Shown: piece after piece, positions 34,088 to 44,532 of the stretch
Position numbering within the stretch: position 1 is the stretch's first letter
How the letters are laid out: each line of letters begins with the position of its first letter
Source: Endobacterium cereale
GTDB taxonomy: Bacteria; Pseudomonadota; Alphaproteobacteria; Rhizobiales; Rhizobiaceae
DNA length: 64,000 nucleotides
Direction: 5' to 3'
Assembly (NCBI RefSeq): GCF_009617585.1
Contig: NZ_WIXI01000050.1
Span: 310,001 to 374,000, forward strand
Notes under the pieces: generated by a model
Told to the model about the DNA's origin: nothing
Seen by the model: the letters and a program-made list of their open reading frames with translations, nothing else
Database searches by the model: none
Position numbers and translations under genes: made by a program

Positions 34088-36013
34088 ATGACGAAGACAC
34101 TCGATGTCATCACCATCGGCCGCGCCGGCGTCGATCTTTATGGCGCACAGGTCGGCGGGCGTCTGGAAGACATGGGCTCGTTCGAAAAATATATCGGCGG
34201 ATCCCCCACCAATATCGCCTGTGGCAGTGCGCGGCTCGGATTGAAAACGGCGCTGATCAGCCGTGTCGGCAATGAGCATATGGGCCGTTTCATTCTTGAG
34301 CAATTGAAGCGTGAGGGCGTCTCCACCGAGGGCGTCAAAACCGATCCCGATCGGCTGACGGCGCTCGTCATTCTCGGTATTCGTGACGACAGCCAGTTTC
34401 CGCTGATTTTTTATCGCGAAAACTGCGCTGACATGGCGCTGTGCGAAGACGATATCGACGAGGATTTTATCGCCTCGGCCCGCGCCGTCGTCGTGACCGG
34501 CACACATCTGAGCAATACGCGCACCGAAGCTGCCGTCCTCAAGGCGCTGACGCTGGCGCGCAAACACGGCCTGCGCACCGCGCTCGATATCGACTACCGC
34601 CCCAATCTCTGGGGCGTGGCCGGCCATGGCGATGGTGAAAGCCGGTTTGTCGAAAGCGTCAAGGTCACGGCGAAGCTGCAGACGACATTGCACCTGTTCG
34701 ATCTGATCGTCGGCACCGAGGAAGAATTTCATATCGCCGGCGGGTCCACCAACACGCTCGAAGCCCTCATGGCAGTGCGCAAGGTGAGTGCCGCGACACT
34801 GGTCTGCAAGCGCGGTCCGCTCGGCGCGACGGCTTTCGAACACGCCATTCCCGCGAGTCTTGATGACGGCCAGAGCGGCCAAGGTTTTCCGATCGAGGTC
34901 TTTAACGTGCTCGGTGCCGGTGACGGATTTTTCTCCGGCCTGTTGCGCGGCTGGATGACCGGTGAGGATTGGCCGACATCGCTGAAATTCGCCAATGCCT
35001 GCGGCGCCTTCGCCGTCAGCCGCCACGGCTGCACGCCAGCCTATCCGAGTTTTGAAGAGCTGCAGTTTTTCCTCAAACGCGGCGTCGTACGTCCCGATCT
35101 GCGCAACGACCGGGAACTGGAACAGCTGCATTGGTCGACAACACGCCAGAGACGGGTCGATGGCGACTGGTCCACCATGCGGGTGTTTGCCTTTGATCAT
35201 CGTGTGCAACTGGAACAGATGCCCGATTACACGCTGCAAAAAGGGGCGGCCTTCAAGGAGCTTTGCCTTCAGGCAGCGCTTCGAGTGCAGGCCGGCAATC
35301 AGGGTTATGGCATCCTCTGCGACAACCGCATCGGCCGCTCTGCGCTGCATCGCGCATCCGGCTCAGGCCTGTGGATCGGCCGTCCCGCCGAGTGGCCGGG
35401 CTCGCGACCGCTGACGCTGGAGCCGGAACTCGGCACGGATTGCGGCACGCTGTCCGAATGGGCGCGTGAGGACGTCGTCAAGGTTCTGTGTTTCTGCCAT
35501 CCGGACGATGACGCTGCCACGCGCGTCGAGCAGGAAGCGACGGTCAAAAGACTGTTCGAGGCGGCGCGGCGCAATCGGCTGGAATTCCTGCTGGAGATCA
35601 TTCCGTCCAAGGTTGGCGTCACGGATCACAACACCGTCGCGACGCTGATCCACCAATTTTACGCCGCCGGCATCTATCCCGACTGGTGGAAACTGGAGCC
35701 GATGAAGACCTCGGCGAGCTGGCAGAACGCCATTGACGCCATCGAGGCGCATGACCGGTTTACGCGCGGCATCGTCGTGCTGGGTCTGGACGCGCCGGAG
35801 GTGGAGCTTTCCGCCAGTTTCGAAGTCGCGGCCCGGTGCGGTCTGGTGAAGGGGTTTGCCGTCGGCCGCACGATTTTTGGAGATGCGGCGCGGCGGTGGT
35901 TCGCCGGTGAGATGACGGATGCCGATGCGGTTGAAGAGATGGCGAAACGTTACCAGCGCCTTTGCCACACCTGGGACGCAGCGCGCGAAAAAGCACAGGA
36001 GAAGGCGGCATGA
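34088..36013 (+). CDS. iolC: IolC: 5-dehydro-2-deoxygluconokinase fused to DUF2090 (aldolase-like) domain
   Basis: 641 residues. Residues 1-320 are a PfkB-type sugar kinase (GGSPTNIACGSARLGLKTA; ATP/active-site NVLGAGDGFFSGLLRGWM). From about residue 325 a DUF2090 domain follows (RVFAFDHRVQLEQMPDY, EFLLEIIPSKVG, KLEPMKTSASW), a class I aldolase-like barrel. This fusion is normal in proteobacterial iolC and probably couples phosphorylation of 5-dehydro-2-deoxygluconate to cleavage of the product. The stop overlaps the iolD start by ATGA. Confidence 0.93.
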   Translation: MTKTLDVITIGRAGVDLYGAQVGGRLEDMGSFEKYIGGSPTNIACGSARLGLKTALISRVGNEHMGRFILEQLKREGVSTEGVKTDPDRLTALVILGIRDDSQFPLIFYRENCADMALCEDDIDEDFIASARAVVVTGTHLSNTRTEAAVLKALTLARKHGLRTALDIDYRPNLWGVAGHGDGESRFVESVKVTAKLQTTLHLFDLIVGTEEEFHIAGGSTNTLEALMAVRKVSAATLVCKRGPLGATAFEHAIPASLDDGQSGQGFPIEVFNVLGAGDGFFSGLLRGWMTGEDWPTSLKFANACGAFAVSRHGCTPAYPSFEELQFFLKRGVVRPDLRNDRELEQLHWSTTRQRRVDGDWSTMRVFAFDHRVQLEQMPDYTLQKGAAFKELCLQAALRVQAGNQGYGILCDNRIGRSALHRASGSGLWIGRPAEWPGSRPLTLEPELGTDCGTLSEWAREDVVKVLCFCHPDDDAATRVEQEATVKRLFEAARRNRLEFLLEIIPSKVGVTDHNTVATLIHQFYAAGIYPDWWKLEPMKTSASWQNAIDAIEAHDRFTRGIVVLGLDAPEVELSASFEVAARCGLVKGFAVGRTIFGDAARRWFAGEMTDADAVEEMAKRYQRLCHTWDAAREKAQEKAA

Positions 36014-37842
36014 ACACGCTAAGACTGACGGCAGCGCAGGCCATGGTGAAATGGCTCGCCGCGCAGATGACAGAGGATGGCGAGCGTTTCGTCGATGGCG
36101 TCTGGGCGATCTTCGGCCACGGTAATGTCGCCGGTCTCGGCGAAGCCTTGCAGAAGGCCGGCAACAGCCTGCCGACATGGCGCGGCCAGAACGAACAGAC
36201 CATGGCGCATGCCGCCATCGCCTATGCGAAGGCGAAAAAGCGTCGGCGCGTGCAGGCCGTCACTTCCTCCATCGGGCCGGGTGCCACCAACATGGTAACG
36301 GCCGCGGCATTGGCGCATGTCAATCGTCTGCCGGTTTTGCTGATCCCCGGCGATGTGTTTGCCAATCGTCGTCCTGACCCGGTGCTGCAACAGGTGGAGG
36401 ATTTCGATGACGGCACCATTTCGGCGAATGACTGCTTTCGCCCGGTCAGTCGTTATTTCGACCGCATCACCCGCCCGGAACAGCTTCTCACCGCCCTGCC
36501 GCGTGCATTGCGGGTGATGACCGATCCCGCCAGTTGTGGGCCGGCGACGCTGTCCTTCTGCCAGGATGTGCAGGCAGAAGCCTATGACTGGCCGGAAGCG
36601 TTTTTCGAACCAAAAGTCTGGCGCATTCGCCGACTGGCGCCGGATGCCCGTGATCTCGAAGAGGTGGCGGCGCTGATCCGCACGGCGAAAAATCCGGTCA
36701 TCGTCGCCGGCGGCGGTGTGATCTACAGCGAGGCGGAGCGGGATCTTGCCGATTTCGCCACCCGTCACGCCATTCCGGTCATCGAGACGCAGGCCGGCAA
36801 GTCGGCGCTCGCCCAGAACCACCCAATGAATTTTGGCGCCGCCGGCGTCGATGGTTCTGCCGCCGCCAATGCGCTTGCCCGCAAGGCCGATCTGGTGATC
36901 GGCATCGGCACGCGCTTTCAGGATTTCACCACCGGCTCGTGGTCACTGTTCGACGCAAAGGGGCGAAAACTCGTTTCGATCAATGTGCAGCCCTATGATG
37001 CCGACAAGCACGGTGCCATCGGCCTTGTCGCCGATGCGAAAGTCGCACTGGCAGCGCTGGGTGCCAAGCTCGGCAGCTATCGCGCACCAGAACCCGATGC
37101 TGCCGCGCGTACCGAATGGCTCGCGGCCATCGACCATCATTGCGCGGCACCGACTGAGGACGGTCTTCCGACCGATGCACAGGTGATCGGCGCGGTACAG
37201 CGTGCGACGGCTGAAAACGCCATCGCGATGTGTGCCGCCGGCACCATGCCGGGTGCGCTGAAACTTCTCTGGCAGCCGAGCCAGGGCGGTTATCACATGG
37301 AATACGGTTATTCCTGCATGGGGTATGAAATCGCCGGTGCGATGGGTCTGAAACTGGCGCGGCCGGAACGCGAGGTGATCTGCTTCGTCGGTGATGGATC
37401 CTACATGATGGCCAATTCGGAACTGGCGACCGCCGTCATGCGCAAGGTACCGTTCACCGTCGTTTTGACCGACAATCGTGGTTACGGCTGCATCAACCGG
37501 CTGCAGCGTGGCACCGGCGGCGAGGCGTTCAACAACCTCTACAAGGACTGCAATATCGAACAGCAGCCGGCGATCGATTTTGTCGCACATGCCAGCTCGC
37601 TGGGCGCTTTCGCGGTGAAAGCCGAAAATATCGCCGATCTCGAAACGCAGATCGCCAATGCCCGCAGTCGCGATATCCCGACGGTCATCGTCATCGATAC
37701 CGACCCGACCGATGGTCCCGGCTTCGGGGATGCAGGCAACTGGTGGGATGTCGCCGTGCCGGAAGTCGGCACGACCGACAAGCTGAAACAGGCCTACGCG
37801 GCGTACCTGCAAAATGCCGCAAAGCAAAACACAGTCAATTGA
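36010..37842 (+). CDS. iolD: IolD: 3D-trihydroxycyclohexane-1,2-dione hydrolase (ThDP enzyme)
   Basis: 610 residues from ATG 36010, which overlaps the iolC stop. Three-domain ThDP enzyme: Glu-containing Pyr domain ([20 protein letters not shown]), central Rossmann-like domain ([20 protein letters not shown]) and cofactor motif [18 protein letters not shown]. Opens the inositol-derived ring to 5-deoxy-glucuronate. Also partly similar to acetolactate synthase, but the locus makes IolD clear. Confidence 0.95.
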   Translation: MNTLRLTAAQAMVKWLAAQMTEDGERFVDGVWAIFGHGNVAGLGEALQKAGNSLPTWRGQNEQTMAHAAIAYAKAKKRRRVQAVTSSIGPGATNMVTAAALAHVNRLPVLLIPGDVFANRRPDPVLQQVEDFDDGTISANDCFRPVSRYFDRITRPEQLLTALPRALRVMTDPASCGPATLSFCQDVQAEAYDWPEAFFEPKVWRIRRLAPDARDLEEVAALIRTAKNPVIVAGGGVIYSEAERDLADFATRHAIPVIETQAGKSALAQNHPMNFGAAGVDGSAAANALARKADLVIGIGTRFQDFTTGSWSLFDAKGRKLVSINVQPYDADKHGAIGLVADAKVALAALGAKLGSYRAPEPDAAARTEWLAAIDHHCAAPTEDGLPTDAQVIGAVQRATAENAIAMCAAGTMPGALKLLWQPSQGGYHMEYGYSCMGYEIAGAMGLKLARPEREVICFVGDGSYMMANSELATAVMRKVPFTVVLTDNRGYGCINRLQRGTGGEAFNNLYKDCNIEQQPAIDFVAHASSLGAFAVKAENIADLETQIANARSRDIPTVIVIDTDPTDGPGFGDAGNWWDVAVPEVGTTDKLKQAYAAYLQNAAKQNTVN

Positions 37843-37852
37843 GGACGGAACC

Positions 37853-38749
37853 ATGATCCGCTTCGGCACCAACCCCATCGCCTGGGCCAATGACGACGAC
37901 CAGAGCCTTGGCGCCAACATCCCGACCGAACAGATTTTGCGCGAAGCCGGCCAGATCGGTTTTGACGGTATCGAGAATGGTCATCGCTGGCCAAACGAAC
38001 CGGAAGCCCTGAAACAGTTGCTCGGTTCCTACGGTCTCGCCTTCATCTCCGGCTGGTATTCGCTGAACCTGCTGACCCAATCGGTCGAGGAGGAAAAGAA
38101 GGCCATTCAGCCGCATCTCGACAAGCTCAAGCACAATGGCTGCACAGTCTGCATCGCCTGCGAAACCTCCACCAGCGTGCAAGGTTTGGCTGTGCCGCTT
38201 TCGCAAAGCCCGGTTCTGTCCGAGGCCGAGATGAAGGCGTTTGGTGCCAGGGTCGAGGAGTTGGCCGCCTTCACGGCCGCCCAAGGCATCGCACTCGTCT
38301 ACCATCACCACATGGGAACCGTGGTCGAGACCCCGGAAGAGATTGATGCCTTCATAGCGGCGACAGGCCCCGCCACGCGTCTGCTGTTCGACGCTGGCCA
38401 TTGCTTCTTTGGCGGCAACGGTCGCGATACGGCGCCGGTACTGACCCGTTATGTCGACCGCGTCAGCCATTTTCACGCCAAGAACGTGCGCCCCGCCATC
38501 ATGCAGCAGGTGCGCGAACAGGGATTATCGTTCATGGATGGCGTGCGCGCCGGGGTGTTTACCGTGCCGGGTGACGAAGAGGGAGGCGTGGATTTCGAAC
38601 CGTTGCTGCAGATCCTCAAAAATTCCGGTTACGACGGCTGGGTCGTCATCGAGGCCGAGCAGGACCCGGATGCGCGCAATCCCTTCCAGTATCAGTCGCT
38701 TGGTCTGAAGACCTTGAAGGCCGCCGCCGCGAAGACTGGTCTCGTCTGA
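37853..38749 (+). CDS. iolE: IolE: myo-inosose-2 dehydratase
   Basis: 298 residues from ATG 37853, preceded by GAGGACGGA. Xylose-isomerase-like TIM barrel: [20 protein letters not shown] at the N-terminus, metal-ligand segments [28 protein letters not shown] and HFHAKNVRP. Dehydrates 2-keto-myo-inositol to the dione cut by IolD. Confidence 0.94.
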   Translation: MIRFGTNPIAWANDDDQSLGANIPTEQILREAGQIGFDGIENGHRWPNEPEALKQLLGSYGLAFISGWYSLNLLTQSVEEEKKAIQPHLDKLKHNGCTVCIACETSTSVQGLAVPLSQSPVLSEAEMKAFGARVEELAAFTAAQGIALVYHHHMGTVVETPEEIDAFIAATGPATRLLFDAGHCFFGGNGRDTAPVLTRYVDRVSHFHAKNVRPAIMQQVREQGLSFMDGVRAGVFTVPGDEEGGVDFEPLLQILKNSGYDGWVVIEAEQDPDARNPFQYQSLGLKTLKAAAAKTGLV

Positions 38750-38769
38750 CTAAACAGCAGGAGTTCATC

Positions 38770-39567
38770 ATGCCCAATCTTCTCCATCGCCCCTTCGGCA
38801 GTCACGGCAAGGTCCACGAGATCACCCCGGCCTCTGCCGGCTGGCGTTATGTCGGCTTTTCGCTCTATCTGCTGCGGGCCGGAGAAACCGCGGCGGAGGT
38901 GACAGGTGATCGCGAGGTCATTCTGGTTATGGTGGAAGGCAAGGCCAATGTGGAAGGCGCAGGTCAGGATTGGGGTGTTTTCGGCGAACGCATGAGCGTG
39001 TTCGAAAAATCGCCGCCGCATTGCCTCTACCTGCCGAACGATAGCGCCTGGAAAGCCGTGGCCGAGACGGATTGCGTCATCGCGGTTTGCACGGCGTCGG
39101 GCAAGGGCGGACACAAGGCTCGCCGCATCGGCCCGGATGGTATCACGCTGACCCAGCGCGGCGAGGGAACGAACACCCGCTATATCAACAACATTGCCAT
39201 GGAAAACGAGGATTATTGCGACAGTCTTCTGGTGACGGAAGTGTTCACGCCGGCGGGCCACTGGTCGAGTTATCCGAGCCACCGCCACGACGAAGACGAT
39301 TTTCCGCGCATCACCTATCTGGAAGAGACCTATTACCACCGGATCAACCCGGCCGACGGATTTGGCATCCAGCGGGTCTATACCGATGACCTGCAACTCA
39401 ACGAAACCGTGGCCGTGCATGACGGCGATGTGGTCTGTGTTCCACGCGGGCATCACCCCTGCGGCGCGCCGCACGGTTTCGAAATGTATTATCTGAACGT
39501 CATGGCCGGTCCCTTGCGCAAATGGCGTTTTGTCGCCGCGCCGCCGGTCGAGCACCTGATGCGCTGA
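38770..39567 (+). CDS. iolB: IolB: 5-deoxy-glucuronate isomerase
   Basis: 265 residues, bicupin. Metal-binding histidines in SSYPSHRHDEDDFPRITYLE and the conserved YYHRINPADGFGIQRVYTDD, ending with VVCVPRGHHPCGAPHGFEMY. Converts 5-deoxy-glucuronate to 5-dehydro-2-deoxygluconate, the substrate of IolC. 20 bp after iolE. Confidence 0.95.
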   Translation: MPNLLHRPFGSHGKVHEITPASAGWRYVGFSLYLLRAGETAAEVTGDREVILVMVEGKANVEGAGQDWGVFGERMSVFEKSPPHCLYLPNDSAWKAVAETDCVIAVCTASGKGGHKARRIGPDGITLTQRGEGTNTRYINNIAMENEDYCDSLLVTEVFTPAGHWSSYPSHRHDEDDFPRITYLEETYYHRINPADGFGIQRVYTDDLQLNETVAVHDGDVVCVPRGHHPCGAPHGFEMYYLNVMAGPLRKWRFVAAPPVEHLMR

Positions 39568-39590
39568 CCTCTCAACCACGGACAATCACC

Positions 39591-40400
39591 ATGGACCAAC
39601 CGTTTACGCTGGCCGCCTGCGCGGAAATGCTCTGGCGCGACAAGCCGATCGAATGGCGCTGCGCGCAGCTCAAGGAACTGGGTTTCGAAGTCGGGCTGTG
39701 GAACTGGGCGGAGCACGATCTCGATGCATTGGTCCGTTCTGGCGCTACCTTCTCCATCATGAACGGCTATCTGACAGGTCGTCTCGCCGATGATGAAGGT
39801 GCCGACGAACTGTTGCGTTCGGCCCGGGAAACGGCACAGGTCGGCAAGCGGCTTGGCGTCGCGCGGCTTAATCTGCATGGCACGGGGCTGGGCGAAGGCG
39901 GTCTGCCTGTTCGCCCCAGCGAAGTCACGACCGGGCGCATGTGGCTGAAGGCACGCGACACGCTGGCGCGCATCGCCGATATGGCGGAAGAGGAGGGCCT
40001 CGTTTACACGCTTGAAAACCTCAATCTGCCGGTCGATCATCCCGGCACACCTTTCGGGCGCGCGGAAGACACGCTTGCATTGGTCAAAAGCGTCAATCAT
40101 CCGTGCCTGCGTCTCAACCTTGATCTTTATCACGTGCAGATCGGCGAGGGGAACCTGATCGAAACCTGCCGTGCCTGCCTGCCGTTCATCGGCGAAGTCC
40201 AGGTGGCTGACGTGCCGGGACGTTGCGAGCCCGGTACCGGTGAGATCAATTACCGAGTTGTTGCCAAGGCACTTTACGACATGGGTTATCGTGGCGCTGT
40301 AGGCATGGAGGCTTTTGCATCCACTGACCCCGTCACGGCGCTGGCGGCATTTAGGGCGGCTTTCAGCGCGGGGTCCGTATCGACGGCGGCAAGCACATGA
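39591..40400 (+). CDS. hydroxypyruvate-isomerase-like TIM barrel protein
   Basis: 269 residues from ATG 39591; longer in-frame readings overlap iolB. AP-endonuclease-2-like barrel of the Hyi type: Glu in GLVYTLENLNLPVDHPG, LNLDLYHVQIGEGNLIETC, VADVPGRCEPGTGEINYRVV and the C-terminal Glu in GMEAFASTDP. In inositol loci such proteins may isomerise inososes (IolI/IolH-like), but by motif it is closest to hydroxypyruvate isomerase. Last gene of the iol run; iolA is not in the window. Confidence 0.85.
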   Translation: MDQPFTLAACAEMLWRDKPIEWRCAQLKELGFEVGLWNWAEHDLDALVRSGATFSIMNGYLTGRLADDEGADELLRSARETAQVGKRLGVARLNLHGTGLGEGGLPVRPSEVTTGRMWLKARDTLARIADMAEEEGLVYTLENLNLPVDHPGTPFGRAEDTLALVKSVNHPCLRLNLDLYHVQIGEGNLIETCRACLPFIGEVQVADVPGRCEPGTGEINYRVVAKALYDMGYRGAVGMEAFASTDPVTALAAFRAAFSAGSVSTAAST

Positions 40401-40488
40401 GGTTGATAAAAAAATACGGTTGTCGGGGCTCTCGAACATATCGAACAACCTGATTTCGGAGCGCTGCATTTTTTGGTAGGCTTGGCAT

Positions 40489-41004
40489 TCAAGAGCTTTT
40501 CCGGCGTCGCTTCGCAATGGCGTCTTCAAATGCAGCAACGAGCAGGGAACTGCTTGATTGCCAATCAAATCGTTGGGCATTCTCAAGCGATGCCTGAGCA
40601 ACTGATTGATAAGCTGCTTCATCAAAAATCATAGATCGCAGCCCTTCCCCAATAGCATTTACGTCCAGCGGATCTACCAGCAGCCCCGCCGAACCGGCAA
40701 CCTCGATCATCGATGAGGTCGATGAGGTCAGGACAGGTTTCCCATAGCGGTTGGCTTCTACGATCGGAAATCCGAACCCTTCATAAAGCGAGGGAAAGAC
40801 AACAAATTGGCAACCGGCATAGAGTTCTGTCAGTGTCTTTTCCGGGACGGGAGATGTGCTGCCCGAGCGGGGTCGCGCGCCTGACGCGCGTTACCAGGAT
40901 AAGGGCGCAGATTGGAGAGCGCCTTTGGCAATCGTATGTATGGTTCGTTCGACACCGCCGAACGAATCTGGATAATAAGTCTTGAATACATGCAAAACGT
41001 GCAT
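40489..41004 (-). pseudogene. glycosyltransferase (group 1) wrecked by internal deletion and stop
   Basis: Starting at ATG 41004 the minus strand encodes a normal GT-B N-terminus (HVLHVFKTYYPDSFGGVERT), then a TAA at 40893-40891. The same frame reopens and encodes the C-terminal donor-binding domain (FVVFPSLYEGFGFPIVEANR, then GSAGLLVDPLDVNAIGEGL) to the stop at 40489. The two ends of the gene are therefore present in one frame, but only about 170 codons remain of the expected ~360; the middle is gone and the scar carries the stop. It follows manC by 69 bp and was probably the mannosyltransferase of that polysaccharide unit. Confidence 0.82.
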
Positions 41005-41073
41005 CGTAGACTTTCCAGTATATGAGTACGGGCCGCCAATGGTTCAGAATTCGGCGGCCCGTACTTGCGTGTA

Positions 41074-42501
41074 TTATCCCCGCCCAAACTCGTCCGATAC
41101 GCGAACGATATCATCTTCTCCCAGATAGGAGCCTGTCTGCACTTCGATCATTTCCAACATGATCTTCCCAGGATTGTAGAGCCTGTGAAGATCGCCCTGA
41201 GGAATATAAACGGATTGGTTTTCGCGCACGAAGGTCACCGTGTCGCCGATTGTCACCTCGGCCGTGCCCTTGACGCATATCCAGTGTTCCGAACGGTGAA
41301 AGTGTTTCTGCAGGGACAGCTTTTTGCCCGGCAGAACGAAAAGTCTCTTAACCTGGAAACGGTGACCGTTGAGGATGGATGTATAGCCTCCCCAAGGGCG
41401 ATAGCAGGTTGGATGGGTTTCCGTCAGAGCTGCGGTTGCCTCGTTTGCGGCCAGATGTTTGACAAGCTTGCCAACGTCCTGCGCGTCATCCATGCGCCCG
41501 ACATAGATCGCATCCTCGCTGGCAATAACGGCAACGTTCTTCAATCCGTGTACTGCCACATGCGATGCCCGGGACAGGACCAGCGAGTGTTCCGTGTTCA
41601 TGACGGTCGCATGGCCAATAACCACATTTCCGTTTTCATCCTTGTTCCCAAGTTTCCAGACCGCGTCCCAGCTTCCAAGGTCTGACCAGGCAAATGATGA
41701 TGCGACCACGGCGGCATTGTCGGTTTTTTCCATCACCGCATAATCGATGGAGATATCCGGGCTTGCGGCAAAACTGACTTCGTCAAGCCGCACGAAATCG
41801 AGATCCACGGACGCCTTCCTGACGGCTGCGGCGGCTGCCTCGTGGACGGCGGGCGCAAAGTTTTCAACCTCGCTCAAAAGCAGGTCGGCTCGACACATGA
41901 ATATGCCGGAATTCCAGAAGAAACCACCAGCCGCAAGCATCTGCTCTGCCGCCGCCAGTTCCGGTTTTTCGACAAAACGCTTGACCTTGTGCGCGCCGGT
42001 GGGAAGGGGCGCGCCCTGTTCGATATACCCATAACCCGTCGCCGGTTCTGTCGGTGCGATGCCGAAGGTGACGATCATTCCGGTTGATGCTGTACGATGG
42101 GCCGTGGCGATCGCTTCCTGCCAATCCGTGCCGGAATCGATCTCGTGATCAGAAGCCAAAATCTGCAGCGTGACGTTTTCACCAAATATCTGACGGATAT
42201 GGAAGGCGGCGGCGGCAATCGCCGCTGCCGTATTGCGCGCCACCGGCTCCAGGATAATTGCGGAGAGATCGATCCCTAATTCACGCGCTTGCTCGGCAAC
42301 TGTAAATCGAAAATCCTGGTTGGTAATGACGACAGGCGCCTCGTATAGCTCCTTATCCGCCACGCGCTCCAACGTCGCTTGGAACAGCGTTTTTTCGTCC
42401 ACCACCTGAATAAATTGTTTGGGTGCGCTCGAGCGTGACAAGGGCCACAGACGTGTTCCCTTGCCGCCAGCCATGATGACGGGAATAATCTTCTCTGTCA
42501 T
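41074..42501 (-). CDS. manC: ManC: mannose-1-phosphate guanylyltransferase / mannose-6-phosphate isomerase
   Basis: 475 residues, bifunctional type II. N-terminal nucleotidyltransferase with MAGGKGTRLWPLSRSSAPKQ and FVEKPELAAAEQ; C-terminal cupin isomerase domain with QKHFHRSEHWICVKGTAEV. Makes GDP-mannose for surface polysaccharide. Between manB (upstream) and the dead glycosyltransferase (downstream), all minus strand. Confidence 0.95.
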   Translation of the reverse strand: MTEKIIPVIMAGGKGTRLWPLSRSSAPKQFIQVVDEKTLFQATLERVADKELYEAPVVITNQDFRFTVAEQARELGIDLSAIILEPVARNTAAAIAAAAFHIRQIFGENVTLQILASDHEIDSGTDWQEAIATAHRTASTGMIVTFGIAPTEPATGYGYIEQGAPLPTGAHKVKRFVEKPELAAAEQMLAAGGFFWNSGIFMCRADLLLSEVENFAPAVHEAAAAAVRKASVDLDFVRLDEVSFAASPDISIDYAVMEKTDNAAVVASSFAWSDLGSWDAVWKLGNKDENGNVVIGHATVMNTEHSLVLSRASHVAVHGLKNVAVIASEDAIYVGRMDDAQDVGKLVKHLAANEATAALTETHPTCYRPWGGYTSILNGHRFQVKRLFVLPGKKLSLQKHFHRSEHWICVKGTAEVTIGDTVTFVRENQSVYIPQGDLHRLYNPGKIMLEMIEVQTGSYLGEDDIVRVSDEFGRG

Positions 42502-42562
42502 TTATATCTCCGATGGTCGGACGGTTTACTTGTAGAGATGCAACTTTAAATACACAATAGGC

Positions 42563-43981
42563 TTAACGATTTTTGGCCCAGTTGCGCACCAGCGACAGCC
42601 CGTGGTCGAGCAGCGAGTTCGCATCCATCTCGTTAATTGCTTCGACATAACAACGCATTTCCGGCGCATTGCCCGACGGCCGAAGGTGAATAATGGAACG
42701 ATTATCGAGCGTTACGCGCAGGCCGTCGATATCGCTCACTGCCTCTACATTCCCGACCGGAGCAAAAAAGGCATCCAGGTTTTCTGCGGATGCGCGCAAA
42801 TGCACCATCAAAGCTGCACTGTCTTCGATCGGGAAATTTTCGAGACGCCCTGCGGTGGCAAAGGGCAAACGATAGGCGGAAGCGAGAGCAGAAAGTCGCG
42901 TGTTCTGCTGCTTGGCCAAAAACAGGGTTGCGAGGATCGGAAGAAAACTGTCGCGTGTCGGCAGGGCTTTTAGCTGTCCGCCAGCAACGCCAAAGTCCGA
43001 ATGGGTCAATACCCCGCCATTGGCCTCGAATCCCATGATTGCTTTGCCGCCACCAGCACTTGCACTGTTCATACCCTCGATCACGTAAGGTGAACCGACA
43101 CGCGTTCGCAAGACATCATATACGCCGGCAGCATCGATACCGGAATTTGATGTTACGGGTGTAACCACGATTTCTGCCTCGAGAAAACGCGCCACAATCA
43201 TGCCGAGTAGATCGCCACGAAGTGGAGCGCCTGTCTCGTCTGCCATAAGAGGACGGTCGCCGTCGCCATCGGCGGAGACGATACCGTCAAGTTGGTACTC
43301 GTTTGCCCAGAGCCGGAGAGATTCAATTGTCTGCGGCGACACCGCCTCGGTATCAACGGGAATGAACAAATCCGATCGCCCAAGTGTCACAACCTCGGCG
43401 CCATAACCGGCGATCACCTCAACGAGATAATCCCGGGCAACGGTGCTGTGCTGGTAAACACCGATCCTCATACCGGAAAGGGAAAGGCCAGGAAGCACGA
43501 CAGAGTTACGCGCGAGAAAAAGTGCAATCGCTTCTTTTCCCTCGTTCTCCGCTACTGCCGGGCTGGCATCGATGGCGGTGTCGCCGATCTCTGCTGCTAT
43601 GCGGCTGATTTCCTGTTCGTCAGTCTTGTCGATTTCTCCGTCCGGTCGATAGAACTTTATGCCATTGCGATCTGCCGGAATATGCGAACCGGTCACCATG
43701 AGAGAACCGGCCCCTTTCATCATGGCATAGAAGGCCAATGCCGGAGTGGGGATTGCACCGCAATCGACGGGTCGCAAGCCAGCGCGAGCCAAAGCGCCGA
43801 TGCAGGTGGCGGCGATGTCGGGACTTGAGGGGCGATAGTCCCCGCCGACAAAAATTCGATCGCCCGGCTTGGAAAAACCTTTTTCCAGCAAATGCTTGGC
43901 AAAGGCGGTGGCGTAGAGGGCTGAAGAACGTCCTTGAAGATCAGTCACAAGGCCGCGAAGTCCACTGGTTCCGAATTTCAT
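42563..43981 (-). CDS. manB: ManB-type phosphomannomutase/phosphoglucomutase
   Basis: 472 residues from ATG 43981, giving the usual N-terminus MKFGTSGLRGLVTDLQG; the open frame extends 70 codons further upstream but lacks family sequence there. Active-site phosphoserine loop GSHIPADRNGIKFYRPDGE, metal loop SADGDGDRPLMADE and sugar-binding GMNSASAGGGKAIMGFEAN, with the phosphate loop RPSGNAPEMRCY at the C-terminus. Converts mannose-6-P to mannose-1-P for ManC. Confidence 0.9.
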   Translation of the reverse strand: MKFGTSGLRGLVTDLQGRSSALYATAFAKHLLEKGFSKPGDRIFVGGDYRPSSPDIAATCIGALARAGLRPVDCGAIPTPALAFYAMMKGAGSLMVTGSHIPADRNGIKFYRPDGEIDKTDEQEISRIAAEIGDTAIDASPAVAENEGKEAIALFLARNSVVLPGLSLSGMRIGVYQHSTVARDYLVEVIAGYGAEVVTLGRSDLFIPVDTEAVSPQTIESLRLWANEYQLDGIVSADGDGDRPLMADETGAPLRGDLLGMIVARFLEAEIVVTPVTSNSGIDAAGVYDVLRTRVGSPYVIEGMNSASAGGGKAIMGFEANGGVLTHSDFGVAGGQLKALPTRDSFLPILATLFLAKQQNTRLSALASAYRLPFATAGRLENFPIEDSAALMVHLRASAENLDAFFAPVGNVEAVSDIDGLRVTLDNRSIIHLRPSGNAPEMRCYVEAINEMDANSLLDHGLSLVRNWAKNR

Positions 43982-44532
43982 GCGATGTTCCGCTATTGGT
44001 CTGGCTGGTTTTCTACTTGTGTGAGTTGCTGCGCTCAAGAGCCAATGCCGGATGACGTCAGAAGCCGGCGGAAATGTCTCTGTCGAGAACGCTACTATAG
44101 GCACCATAATCCGGCAGTTTTCGAATGCGAAATATGCTGTGAAGGATCTTACATAGATCGTGGACAAAGCGTGACCAGATTTGGACGCCATTTCGTTGAA
44201 TGGTTTCCGCTTTTACCATTCCCTGGCCATTGCGCCGTCAGGCAGAGCATGATGCGCCTGGGTCACCTTCGTCCAAAGGTCTATTTTGCGTGTGAGGATG
44301 TCGAGCCGATTTGGCCAGGCTGGCTGTGCTTCGGCTGGCCCGTGGATGTGTGATTTCTTCAGCTCGTCTCAAATCCTGGGAACCGGGGTCGAGCATCCCA
44401 TGTCTGTGCTACTGCACCGGGGTCCGGATCGCATCGAATGTGAACACAAAATGCCAATCGAAAAACACCGGTCGTCTCGAGTGAACAACCGGCATTTGAG
44501 CTGGTCTGAATACGCGCTTGGGCAGTATTGAT
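43982..44532. other. 551-bp intergenic region upstream of manB
   Basis: No credible gene on either strand; it holds the 3' flank of the FAD-protein gene and presumably the manB promoter. No strong terminator, repeat or known motif was identified. Short ORFs here are Cys/Trp-rich and look like chance. Confidence 0.55.

Noticed and set aside
43934-44353. 139-codon plus-strand ORF near manB
   Set aside because: Overlaps manB antisense, is Cys/Trp/Arg rich and has no family resemblance.
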